Shown: positions 51,801 through 63,650 of the stretch, one piece after another
Layout of the letters: every line of letters starts with the position of its first letter
Numbering within the stretch: position 1 is the stretch's first letter
Position numbers and translations under genes: made by a program
From: Dimorphilus gyrociliatus
Taxonomy: Eukaryota > Annelida > Polychaeta > Dinophilidae
Direction of reading: 5' to 3'
Assembly (NCBI GenBank): GCA_904063045.1
Contig: CAJFCJ010000020.1
Coordinates: 1,728,916-1,792,915, forward strand
DNA: 64,000 nucleotides
Notes under the pieces: generated by a model
What the model saw: only the letters and a program-made list of their open reading frames with translations
Told to the model about the DNA's origin: nothing
The model's database searches: none

Positions 51801-54800
51801 AATCCGTCTACACAGAGACATTTACGGCGGAAACTACTAAGCTTTTCGCATGTTCCTCCATTCTGACAAGGTGAACGGGCACATATATCTTGACTCTGTT
51901 CACAAAATTGTCCAGAAAAGATTGATGTTGTAAGACAGAGACATTTATAATTGCCATCCAAATCTTGACACATGCCACCGTTCGCACATTGATTATTCAA
52001 ACAATCGTTTGCCTCAATTTCACATCTCTTTCCAGAATAAGCGTCAGACTCGGTTTGTTTTTTAATAAATAGTAGACTATTAGGATAAGGTACGAAGGAT
52101 GTTCCTTCACCTTTAAATAAGATACATCTCGAATCTAGAGTCTGATAAAGGGCATTTGTACAAGACGAATCTTCTTTACATGTCTGCATACATCCTTCTC
52201 GCGTTGCTCCTTGGTTGCTAGAATATGCAAGAACATTTCCATCCGAAGGAGCTTGATTTGATTTTTCTTCAAAGCTAATTTTTATTCGTTTCTTACATTC
52301 GCATTCAAAATCGTTTACCTTATCTGTGCATTTACCATCGTAGAAACAAGGATTTGAAGCACATTCATCAATATTTTGATCGCATAAATCGCCAGTCCAA
52401 CCAGCCTGACAGTTGCAAATAGCTCTGTGATTTTTCACATTACAATTTCCATTCAAGCACGGACTCGGCTGGCATACTCTTGAGGAGATGCAGAGAGATG
52501 CATCATCAGCTCCTTCTGATGCTGTTGTTTCATCAGATTGACATTCTTTGCATGTTGTACTCCCGTCCAAATTCTGATAGAACCCTTTGGGGCATTTTCG
52601 GCATGGAGCTCTTCCAGTTACAGAAAATTCACCAGGTTTACACCTTGCTCGACATTCTTCCAGACTCTTTGCTCCTGTTCTACCTTCAGTTTCTGTTCCT
52701 GTAGGACAAGCTTGACATTTCTCAGGACTAATCCAATAAGTATCAACAGGACACTGTCTACACGGAGGCAATTTAGAACTTGATATCATTCCCCTTTCAC
52801 AAACGGGTTTACAATCATCCCGTGATAGAGATCCAGAGTTATAGGTAAAAGTGTTATTTGGACACATTGTGCACTCATCTTTATTTATAGACTCTTGGAA
52901 AGTTCCCTTGGGACATTCCTGGCATTCACCAGCAACAGAATGATACCCAGGAGAACATGGAACTGAAATAGAACAATAATTATAATTCGTAATTGAACTT
53001 GCAATTATAATTGTAATGCTGAATATCAGCTTTATTACTTACTGCATAGGTCTTCTTTAGCTTTACCCACAGGACAAACATATCCATGACTTTCCTGGAA
53101 TTGACTGAAAAATTAAATAGACAACTTAGTTAAATAATATTTTTCCATGAAAAAGAAACAAATACGTACTTTCCCGTCTGAAGCAGTAATCTTAAGCATC
53201 CTGATGTTGAGCTGGGAACAATTTCAAATAAATGCTCAGCAAAACCTTTTTCTCCCTTGACTAATGTCTGAAGGAAGGCTGTGGTTAGTGACGCGCATCT
53301 GTCCTTTCGACTCTTGACCGTCTCAAAAGGTGTTATCGACCATGAGAGAGTGACGTAGAAGTTAGAAACTACAGATCTACCCTTTATTGCCTCATCAACC
53401 GAATCTGGCATTTTAACATTTACAATACTACAATGATCTTGCTCATCGGCTGTTTTCTCAATCAGTGCTTTTTTACTTCTAATCACACTTAAATATTCTG
53501 CTGCACAATTTTCGCTTATAAGGGAGAATGTAGAAGCTTTGTAAATCAATTGAATTTCTTGAAGATAAGTAGCTTCTTTCGGTTCTATTGTGTATAGAGT
53601 ATAAGATAAGAATTAAAAAAAAAGCTAAAAAGGAAAAGTGCTGATGATACTTACTAACGCAATCGGGAACTTCATTTCCAATATCCCAATCATTACCACT
53701 TTGACAGGAATAGACGCGAGTTGTTTTACCATCAGGAAAAACATAACCACTCTCACATGTCATAGTACAAACTGTTCCTCCAGGTGCTATTGCGCAGTTT
53801 TTGTTACCATTTTTAGGTTCTCTTAAAGACCATTCTACGCATTTTCCACTTTCAATTAAGTATTGATATTTACATTCAGCCATATTTTCCGACTCATCCC
53901 AAGCTTTTATGGTAACAGTGAAAACTTTACCAATATTTTTATAATTGACGTCAATTAAGTTTGGCTCCTTAGATTGTTTTACCGCGCCTATGATTGAATT
54001 TGCACCTTTTGTAGTCACTTGTCTATCTTCATTCTTTGATACGACAGTTTCAGTCTGATGATCTGGGCAACCAGATATGCTGACAACACTTCGTTCTATA
54101 TTGATATTAAAGAAAAACGCCTATTAGAAGGTTTGCCATGAAAGAAAACTCTATTTCACCTCTAATTTTTATTTTAACGTTGCACTCGGCCGCATTTCCT
54201 TCGTAATCTTCAGCAACCCATGTAATGTCGCTGTCCGCTTTAATTGGGGCATTAATATCAATGCTTCCAGCTTTAATGGTAACCGATTTTACTGCTCCAG
54301 AGTTATCGGTTACATGAGGTTTACTCAACGACAAAGTATCCAGTCTATTAATAATTACTATCTTATCATTTACGCAGTCAGTAAATTTAGGCGCTTCTCC
54401 ATCTTTTTAAAGTAGAATATATTATTAAAATGTCAGCTAAGCTTTACAATATGATACTTACCCTCGCAAACAACACTTGTTGCATCATCCCAGGTTGGTG
54501 TACCGCCATTAAATACGCATTTCAGTTGGCTTGGCTTTGGATTATAACCGGGTCTGTTACAAGTATACGTAACAACTTGACCCTCTTCGTATGAAACGGA
54601 ATGTTGAACAGCTTCAGGAGGAGTTCCAGGATCAGTACAAGTAGGTCCAGAGCACTTTAAATCATTGAGACCCCAATGACCATCCTTTTCACAGGCTACG
54701 ATATCGTTACCTTTGCTACTAGTTCCAGTTTTCTGATAGCCAGCTTTGCAAGCAAACCTAAACTCTTGAAGATATTCTGTATTGGAGGGTTTGGTACCGC

Positions 54801-57800
54801 TAAATCCAATAAGAACTCCAGGATCACCACAATCCAAAATACCGCACTCGAGATCATCACCCACTAGTCTATATGCTTGTTTAGTTTTGTCACCGTTTGC
54901 AGTGTCCCATAAACAAGTTCTGGACTTTTCAATAAACTTGCCCTTCTCTCCCTTTCTTGAAAGATCGCATTTCCAAGTGACTTTCATTCCAAATTCAACA
55001 GATGAGCCAGTACTAACTTCAGATGGTCTATTAATTACCGAAGACGGAATAGAAAGAGAATCACATCTAGCTCTAACGCATGTAGGTGTATTTCCACTCC
55101 ATTTTCCATCTTCTCCACAAGTTCTTTTTGTCCTAATGTTATTACCAGCACCAGACAGTTGATATCCAAGGCTACATTCATACTCTACTTCATCTCCAAA
55201 ATAGTATCTAGACTTTGTATTGAGAATAGCTCCGTTAGCAATAGTGTTGCCAATGTCTTCCTTGCATTCATTAGCTGTAATAAAACCAGAAAATATTAAT
55301 AAATAGTTTATTTCTAGATTAGAAGCATAGAAAAGGAAAGAGAAAAAGACTCACGTATACAAGTATGGTTATAATGATATAGATCGCCGCGTTGAGTACC
55401 AGTTTCTGAGGGATGTTTTGTAAAGCCACTTTGTCCATTTGTTGTAAATAAACTGTAGCCTGACGAGCATGAGCAAGCATAAGAACCTTGTGGATCGTCG
55501 GTACATATTTGACTACATCCTCCTTTATCACCTATGGCACATTCGTCAATATTAGAGCAAGTTTTGCCATCGTTTGCACTTAGTTTAAAGCCATCTCTGC
55601 ATTTGCAAATATAAGAACCAATTGAATTTTCACATTTATGTTGACATCCATGAGAACCCAAACATTCATTTTTATCTTGACAGTATGGCAGACTTCCAAG
55701 AGTTTGATCAGCTTTACACGCAAGTGAGGCAGTACCATTAATTTCGAAGCCCTCCTTACAAGTATATGTAATAACGTCCTCGAATTCGATAAATGCTGTT
55801 TGTTTATTAGAACTGGCGTTTGGTATCTGGGTTACAGGACATTTCTTTTCTATAAATAGACAAAAAGAAAATGTTAATATCGCTTATTTAATTTATTAAA
55901 AAATTTTCATACTTCTACAAGTAGCTAATTCTCCAGACCACTCTCCTCCATTCTTACAATAAATCACATGATTTCCTTTATAGTATTCAAACCCTTCATT
56001 GCACTGTGTAGTAAGAACTGTACCATATTCGAACCCTTCGCCGTGTACTCTACTCAGAACAGAGTTTGGAGGGGGACCTCTTGGTGGACAATTTTGACCT
56101 TTTTTTGAAAATATAAAAGTATATATAGTATTTATCTTAAAAGTTGGAAATGTCTTTTTTACTTACTTTCACATTTAGGAGAGGAACTCCATTTGCCATC
56201 TGCTTGACAATTAACATTACCATTTGGCGATATGGAAAAACCGGGAAAACACTTAAATGTTGCTGTTTGTCCTAATACAACTCCAGTTGTTTTCTCTATA
56301 TATCCATTATTAACATCCGGTACATGACCACAATAGCGTTTTACACATTGCGGTAAACGATTATAGTTCCATTTACCTCCAATTTCGCATCTTAACTCTA
56401 CTGCACTCTTTTCAAAGAATTCCTCAGCTGAAAAATAATATCCGGCGTTTAAGCAGGATACTGTAAACTTTGAACCAAAGTTTGCTGAATAAGTTCCTGA
56501 TGTAATAGATGTATCCACGTTTCTTTGATAGTCTGGACAATCTACAAAAAAACAGTTTAATTAGGCCTATTCATTTGAGAATAATTAGTAATATTTACCT
56601 ATAGAATATTTAGCACTAAAGCCTGTTGACTCTATATTAGCATCACTAGTGAATTTAATTAAGAGCTGTCCATTATTCACTTGTAGTTTAGTTGGAGCAT
56701 TTAAGCCGGAAAAGCCACTGCCTGAATGCACAGGTTGTGTTTGATCGGTAATTCCTCTAAAAATCTACATAAAAACAAACGATTTAAAAATGGAAACAAT
56801 ATACTCTTATTAGAAAGATGATTAACCTGTAAGAAGTCTCCAGTTCCCAGACGAAAGTCTGCTGAGGGAAATTTGACTGTTATAGGGCTATCAGTCTTTA
56901 TTAGCCATTTACAAGTCTGCAAAGCTGGATAATCTTCAATACCAAAACCTGGGGTTTGTATTGAACCAGATTTTCCGGTCAACTCAACATCACAACCTAG
57001 CAAAACAGAAATATTTCCATTAACTTTATTCATTTAGATTAAACAACAAAAAAACAGAGAGGAGAACAGTTTTTACCTATCTTATATCTTATTTGAAATC
57101 CAACGTTCGTTTTTTCGGATTTAGAATCAAGATAAATGTAAGCCGAATTAACAGTTGTAATAATAATTAGATCATTTGCTTTGGATGTGGCATCTAAAGT
57201 TGCTAGTACTTTAGAACTATCACTGTCTCCATTCTTTACAACGAGTTGATCTTTTTCGCCAAGCTTCACATCAAGAACCTAAATATTGATTTGCAAGGAA
57301 ATAGAAACATTTATTAATATCATATATATCTTATTATTAAATAAGAGAGCTTATTCGTTTACTTGAATAGTAATTAATGAGAATTGGGAAGCCTTTATTA
57401 GCCAATCTATTTTTATGTTACTAGGATAATTGAGCGGATAAAAAGGTGACATGATATATTGCCATTCGTCAGTCGCCGTGGGAACATCGCCATTACCTCC
57501 GGGTAAATACTCAAGGCCTAAAAAATTGGATAAGTCTGATGTAATTTCTTAGAATTTTAAAGAAATATTATATGAAAATTCAATATCATACTTGTTTGAG
57601 TTGTAGGAACGCCAGGACAAGTTTTCACCCAAAAAGAGGTTATATCATTAGATTTATTTGGTATAGGCTTAACAATCTTTGAATGTTGAATGCACCGCCC
57701 CTTTGTTGTGTAGAATGTGAACGCATGACAATTAATTTTACTTTCACAGCTAGTAATACAACTATTTTCGTCAGATCCTTCCAAAGTAATTAGGTCTTCG

Positions 57801-59310
57801 CCAGTTTGCATATAGTTCTCCTTTTTTCTCATTTCGCATTTATAAGCTATTTCGTATGGAAAATATTGGAGAAATATTAAGGTATTTACCAATATTATAT
57901 AGAACAGAAGAAACTGTTACATACTTGACGTCCATGTTCCACTGAAACCTTTGTTACCAATTGAACCATCGGTAGAGAATCGAATAATCATGAAATTGTT
58001 CTCAGAAATAAAAGTTGGTACTTGTCCCACACTTTTAACTCCTGATAATGACGCAGCAAACCGTGACTTTTCAAATGTATTACCATTTAACCAAATATCG
58101 ATGACGTCAAAACCACTTTCAGTTTGTAAATCGTTAAACTATTAATTAAAAGTTCAATAATTAATTCCAGTGGCTTAACAGCGCGTTATAAGAATGTAAA
58201 TTTCGTCTATTTTACCTTAAATTGAACTCTTCTTCCTGGTGGAGCTTCGATTATCCAAATACATTCTTTATACGAAGCATAAGACGTTGGAAAACCTTCG
58301 GAAACAATATTACCACTTTCGGTACCTTTCTTATAAAAGACGCATCTATCGGCTATAAAGAATATAATAAAGATAAATTGATATTCAACAAGAGAATTGA
58401 TAATTATTTACAGCATTTTTGATTATCTAACAATTCGTCAGACCTATCGCCACAGTCGTCAAAGCCGTCGCAGAGATATTCATTCTTGATGCATTTACCC
58501 GTTTTCTCACAGTAAAACTGATCTAGAAAGTATAAATAGTAAATTGGATTGAACTTGTTGTATACAAATGAATTAGATCTTTACCCGAAACACAGGCTGG
58601 TTTCATACATATGAATGGCAGTTTCTCGCCACACCAAGCAAAATTCCAGAAGGGAAATTTGTTTTCATATGTAATTTTTACACATTCTCCCTTATTAATA
58701 TTCGGTTGACCCGGTCCCCAATATCCGATAGACGTCTCCGTTTGTTTACCGGATACGTGAAATGCTTTTTTTGGTGTAGACGAGTCGACATTTTGACGGT
58801 TGTATCCTATCCAGTAGTTTACTATATTACTGTCTTTCTTACGAATTAGTTCCGAAATGAACTCGTTCGATGTAGCACCATCAATGGACGTCAAGTGTCC
58901 TCCTCCACTTTCGCAGATCACCTCCGCCTCGTCGAACGTCAATTTAGTAGTAAACACTTTATAGCAATCTGCACCCCGCTTTTCATAATCTTGAGGGCAC
59001 GTTAACTTGTCTTTTACTTCTTTAAGCTCTTCATAATTGAAAGGGAACGCTTGTGACGCCTAAGCATAAAATATTGAAAAAGACACCATAAAAAAGGGAA
59101 AATCAGATAGAAAAGAAAATTATCAAATAGAGAATTGTGGCAAAAAATATTATCGTGCGTAATAGAAAAAGAAGGGCAGAAAGGGTGGCGTGCCAAAAAT
59201 ACGGAAATCTTCAGTAATAACTTTATAACTAGACTAAAATATAACGTCACCTCTTGACATTTAATTGAGGCGTTTAATCCAAACACAAACAATAAACTTA
59301 TAATCTTCAT
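45879..59310 (-). CDS. uif: Giant uninflatable-like single-pass receptor (CTLD-LDLa-CUB-CCP-HYR-EGF-WxxW-LamG-GCC2/3-SEA-TM)
   Basis: About 20 exons encode roughly 4,000 residues. The signal peptide ([16 protein letters not shown]) at 59310 is followed by a C-type lectin domain (58590-58990; [20 protein letters not shown]), an LDLa module ([13 protein letters not shown]), three CUB domains with an apple/PAN-like insert, sushi/CCP modules, two EGFs, more CCP, and HYR domains ([15 protein letters not shown]). One 6.9-kb exon (46081-52962) then encodes GCC2/GCC3 modules, about 14 EGFs with another apple-like segment, a WxxW domain, a LamG/pentraxin domain, a third HYR, eight more GCC2/GCC3 modules, a SEA domain, three more GCC2/GCC3 modules, an EGF, a membrane span ([20 protein letters not shown]) and a tail of about 120 residues. 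The last exon (45879-46015) ends SSATFFAK. This composition and size recall Drosophila uninflatable, an apical epithelial protein that modulates Notch. Orthology is inferred from architecture. Confidence 0.8.
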
Positions 59311-60069
59311 CTCTGGTATTCCCGCCGAATGAAATTAACAATACGTAACAGCTCGTGTCCTGATCCGACCGGCGGATTCAGCAGAGTCCGAGGGTGTTGG
59401 TGAAGGGTGCGGTTATTCAATACGCTTCTTGTAATGCTTCAATGGCTTTGAATATTCTTAATACGCAGGCTCGTATCTATCTAGCCCGGCACAATATAAT
59501 GACTAAGCTCTGAACTCTTCGACTTATGCATATGATATTTAAATAAATGAAAAGGATAGAAGAGTGTTTATACGTGAATGTTTCAATGTTTCCCTCCTTT
59601 ACATATCTATCATTCATTTAAAAATATACCCAAGTGGATAGCGTGATAGGAAAAAATAGAAAGTTTGATTGAAATCGATAAATCTTTTGCTGATTTTATG
59701 CTTTTATATTCAATTTATTAAACATACCTTTAAATCTTTGTATTCATACGTATCTGTTTTAATATACTATTGTATTAGGGGAAGATATGGGTATGGTATA
59801 TCAATATATGTGTATATATAGCTTTCTCTTCTCTTCTCTTCTCTTCTCTTCTCTTCTCTTCCTTTTTTCTCTCCTTCTCTAAATATTTGTATATCTATCT
59901 ATCTATAAAATCTACTACCTATTAAATCTATCTCTTCCCTTTCTGGATATGATAAAAAGGAAAAGAAATTAATAATTTAAAAGGTCGATTATCTATGTTC
60001 TTCTGCTAAATTAGGTTTTAAGGAGAAAAGAGAAGGCAAAGTGGGAGGGATAAAAAATCAATGGAATGA
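59311..60069. other. Intergenic region upstream of the giant receptor
   Basis: About 760 bp. The first 150 bp upstream of the receptor ATG are GC-richer (promoter-like). The rest is AT-rich with a pentanucleotide repeat. No coding signal was seen. Confidence 0.55.
59823..59862. repeat. (TCTCT)n pentanucleotide microsatellite
   Basis: About eight near-perfect tandem copies of a five-base pyrimidine unit (TTCTC), the clearest non-dinucleotide simple repeat outside coding sequence in the window. Confidence 0.9.
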
Positions 60070-60755
60070 CTAACGTTTCGTATAGACACGAATTTCTTTG
60101 TAACCATTACTACCGTATGTATAAACGGACGACACTGCCAAACTTATCCAGGAAGAATAGACAACTCTCAAATCAAATTCCTGCCAATTATTTCCATCAG
60201 TGTCTCCCAGCATATTTTCAAGAACTACCTGAAGAAATACTTATTCATTTTAAGACGAAAACAAAAAAGAGATATTAGGCCTAATAATATCGAAAAAATT
60301 TTTCTCCTTTCAAACCTCTTGGGTAGACTCATCGCTAAATTCCAATCGTAACTTTTTATTTAGATCGTTCTTCGTTGATCGAGGCATAATACCAAGTTTA
60401 TATAGAGTATAAACAGTTTTAAACTGTATTTTTATCCAAGCACCTAAGTTTTGACCATTCGGTACCCAATCTGTTATCAATCTTCCATCTATCGCTTTAT
60501 CGCAGCCGTAATCAACTTGATCTATAACAGATGAACAGAAGGCTGTAGCACCATTATCCCCACCAGCAACATTTTCATAAATTTCTATAATAAATGAAAA
60601 ACAAACGGATATAAACAAACTTTTTGCCTTAAATTTAACTGTTTCCTTTATGTTATTTAGAAATAAATGCTTTTGATGAGTAGTAAAATACCGTAAGCGT
60701 AAGTTGTACTAGTCATTAAAGTAAGGTAAAGCACAGGAAGAAGATTAAAGGACAT
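60070..60755 (-). CDS. Small secreted F5/8 type C (discoidin-like) protein
   Basis: Three exons (60692-60755, 60316-60584, 60070-60228) join in phase to 163 residues. A signal peptide (MSFNLLPVLYLTLMTSTTYA) is followed by a single galactose-binding-like domain: a GCDKAIDGRLITDWVP block with the typical AIDG, AWIKIQFKTVYTLYKLGIMP, LRLEFSDESTQ and a C-terminal KEIRVYTKR. This is the F5/8 type C / discoidin pattern, used in extracellular lectins and adhesion proteins to bind glycans or lipids. No other domain is present and no membrane anchor is seen. It is immediately upstream of, and co-oriented with, the giant lectin-domain receptor, but a shared function is only a guess. Confidence 0.7.
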
Positions 60756-61005
60756 TATTATCACTTGAAGGGATTGTTCAGCTGTATTCGAAAGTTCTAC
60801 CCGAGATAAAAAAAAAATGGTATACGTTTAGAAAGAAGAAAGACGTGACGTCATCTAATTGGATATAGAATTTCTGTTCCAGTCTTATTCCATATATACT
60901 TAGAATGTATAAGGTACAGCATATTAGATATATTTATACTACGTCACGCAATCGAATTAGTTGCATAGTTTCTATTATTTATTATTGGTGTTTATAGTGA
61001 CGCCC

Positions 61006-61046
<41 letters not shown>

Positions 61047-61108
61047 CCCACCTATTTACCCTCACTTTCATTTACATAGAATAAGGGAAGTCTATTAGTC
61101 GGTTTACA
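60756..61108. other. Intergenic region upstream of F5/8C gene
   Basis: About 350 bp, AT-rich, ending in a long CT repeat beside a C-rich patch. No ORF was recognised. Confidence 0.55.
61011..61044. repeat. (CT)n microsatellite
   Basis: Perfect CT run of 17 units flanked by C-rich sequence (CGCCCCGCCC on the left, ACCCCACC on the right). Confidence 0.9.
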
Positions 61109-61717
61109 TCAGGTCACTGTCCATTTTCCAGTTTCCAATTGAGTGTCAGAATCGGGTTTAGGTAGCTTTCGAGAGCTTTCTATTCCCACTGCATTTGATA
61201 TTTCTTGGTCAGAATTGGGTGGACTAGGAAGTGTTACGTCACTCGTTATCAAATCTTCGCAATTAGTTATCTCCTGATACTTTTGAATATCATCAAAGAG
61301 TGTAAGCGATACATTGGAATTATCTAGATGATTATCTAGAGTCTTTGAACTATTTTTGTATAACCATATTCTACAATCCTTCTTAAAGCGAGTATTTATA
61401 CCGCAAGAGCGAAACACACAAGCAATCTCTTCCGATTCATTTACCCATATCTTTCTTTCATCATCGAAAGTAGATACAAAATAAGGAATAATTGACGAGA
61501 GTATATTGTGCAAAGATTGTTTAGAAAAGGCTCTCGCTAACGATTTTCTATCTATCTTTCTAATTTTCAAATGTAAACTCTTAGCTATTTCAGAATTCTC
61601 TTGAAACTCTTTTTCTAATTCATCATATCTTTTCCTAGTCATTCCTTCAATGGAGCTTTCTAATATTTTATCATCCCTTAATTCACTGTTGCCATATTTC
61701 TCTCTATAACCCTTCAT
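61109..61717 (-). CDS. Unrecognised single-exon protein, 202 residues
   Basis: An uninterrupted ATG-to-TAA reading frame of 202 codons with codon use and composition like real genes here. The protein is hydrophilic and charged with no signal peptide or membrane span. The N-terminal half is helical and Lys/Glu-rich (MTRKRYDELEKEFQENSEIA), followed by LHNILSSIIPYFVSTFDDER and CRIWLYKNSSK. The C-terminal 60 residues are acidic and Ser/Pro-rich (LPSPPNSDQEIS), probably disordered. I recognise no domain. It could be a lineage-specific gene or a terminal exon of a larger gene whose other exons I did not find. A length of 202 codons in AT-rich DNA argues against chance. Confidence 0.5.
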   Translation of the reverse strand: MKGYREKYGNSELRDDKILESSIEGMTRKRYDELEKEFQENSEIAKSLHLKIRKIDRKSLARAFSKQSLHNILSSIIPYFVSTFDDERKIWVNESEEIACVFRSCGINTRFKKDCRIWLYKNSSKTLDNHLDNSNVSLTLFDDIQKYQEITNCEDLITSDVTLPSPPNSDQEISNAVGIESSRKLPKPDSDTQLETGKWTVT

Positions 61718-61831
61718 AATAAATTTGAATATTTAAAAACATGTCTTTTATTTAATTTCAATTTTATTCTGCATATTTTCTTAATAATCTTATATATTGC
61801 AAAAGTTTGTCTGTGTTAAAAGATGGACTAG

Positions 61832-61868
<37 letters not shown>

Positions 61869-62657
61869 TGTCAACAACGAACATTTTAACAGCAATGACA
61901 ATGATCGGACAAAATAAAAGATGCAAGAAAATAAAAATATCAAAGAGACATCATCTTCTTCATTTTCCTATACACATGTTTCGTTGTTTACAACGAAAAA
62001 AAAAAGAATTGTTCATAACATAATACAACTTAATATACAGCATATATATATACAATATATATATATACCATGTATAAACATTCAATTAGCAATACTAATT
62101 CATGGCAAAAAGCAAATTTGTTATCATTATTATGTATTAATATTTCAGTTTCTTAAACATTTTAATACTGTGTTTATTTTTAAAGGTTTTTTTTTCACAT
62201 TTATAGTCTTTTCTTTTCCTTTTTTTGTGTTTTTTGTGTTTTTTTTTTTGGGTCTTGTTGTAACCAAAATAAATAAGGAGGGGGCAGTGAGAATTAATTA
62301 AAATAAACAAAAAGAATTTTTTAATTTTATAGCAGGAACGAAATAGTAAAATTATGAAATAAATATAAAATAAAAAAGAAAATTTGACTTGAGGGAGGGA
62401 GAAGGCGAGCTTGGGAGAGAAATAGGAGAAAGGGGAGCAGGTGATAAAGTGTGGTTACAAGGGTGATGGGTAAAATGTGGTAAGAAATATATTAAGTAAA
62501 CTAAATCAACATTTGTTTTTATTTGACTTAGACATACACTTCAAAAATCATCTTCTATCGCTCGTCCAAGTGTATAAGGCAATATTGTAACGAGACAGCA
62601 CCATCTTATATTTTTTGTTTTTTAAAACTTTCGTCGTAGTTGGATTAAATACTTTCA
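61718..62657. other. Intergenic region and probable APBA 3' UTR
   Basis: About 940 bp with an AT dinucleotide run, poly-T tracts, a purine-rich GGGAGG patch near 62400 and no recognised coding signal. The right end is presumably the 3' UTR of the Mint gene. Confidence 0.55.
61832..61866. repeat. (AT)n microsatellite
   Basis: Alternating AT run of about 35 bp, self-complementary, in the intergenic region. Confidence 0.9.
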
Positions 62658-63650
62658 CTAAATAAAATGTGGCGTTTCTTGACCAGTTAATAGCCTAAAT
62701 ATTGAGGTTGGCATCGTTTTCATATGTATCTGTATAGGTGGTTTGTGATAGATGGATAAGGAGTTTGGAAAGAAAGGAAAAAGAAGATAATTAATTTTAC
62801 TAAGACTCTAACAAAGTCTACTACCTCCCCAACGGACGTGGCCAGCATATTAACAATTTTTTCATGAGGTACGGCAACGACACTTGTGCTATTTATTTCA
62901 ATTATTCTATGACCGACGCGAACGCCTCCCCTCTCGGCAATTCCACCTCGTAGTAAGCTGCATATCTGCAAATCACATTAATAATCAGCCGCTGTATATA
63001 TTTTCAATCCATCATATTTTTTTATTCAAAGGGATATTTACCACTCCATTTTGGACGCTAAAACCAAGCTGATATTTAACATCGGGACGTTTTATACACA
63101 CTTCAACGACAGGTGGACAAGAAACAACCGTTAATTTCACTGCTGTTTGCGTTTTTGTAGCCTAAAGAAATTTAATCAAATTAGGTAAGTCAAATTTTAG
63201 AATAGCCACATCATTTTTTTTCTTCACTATGCGAACACTATTCGAAAAACTCACTTTTATATAATTTTGGGCTGAACTTATAGGTAAACCGACTAAAGAG
63301 ACGCCATTTACCGATATAATTTGATCGCCAATATTTAAAAGGCCACAACGCGAAGCCGGCCCACCTGGGAGCATATTTGCTAGAACAACCGTAGGAACCA
63401 TCGATCCCCAGCCTGATTCAACTATTACCACACCGAGACATTCTCCTTTACCCTTAGGGACTATTACTTCCTTCTGCATATCCTTATTGGCAAACATGTA
63501 TAGTTCTTCTCCAAAAATTTCTTGCTGATTTAAGACTTCTTGATAGTCCATCTCCTTCATTAGACTAGTATCTTCTATTCCGTTTGCTTTTAAAAATTCC
63601 ATATAGGCTACTTGAAAAGCTTGTCCGATAGACTGTGCTATTAACTGGGC
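62658..63650 (-). CDS. APBA: Mint/X11 (APBA) adaptor, 3' part: end of PTB and tandem PDZ domains, partial
   Basis: Four exons (63255-63650, 63042-63161, 62825-62965, 62658-62729) encode the C-terminal part. The first visible exon starts with the last helix of the PTB domain ([20 protein letters not shown]). It is followed by PDZ1 ([40 protein letters not shown]) and PDZ2 ([30 protein letters not shown]), ending in [12 protein letters not shown]. All of this aligns closely with APBA1-3. Mint proteins link presynaptic vesicle fusion (Munc18 in some paralogues), neurexin and amyloid precursor protein. The upstream exons (Munc18/CASK-binding region and most of PTB) are outside the window: the 350 bp to the right edge are intronic, with no coding sequence. 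Confidence 0.93.

Noticed and set aside
60070-60755. Idea that the F5/8C exons are the missing N terminus of the giant receptor
   Set aside because: The F5/8C gene has its own signal peptide and stop codon, and the receptor has its own signal peptide at 59310.
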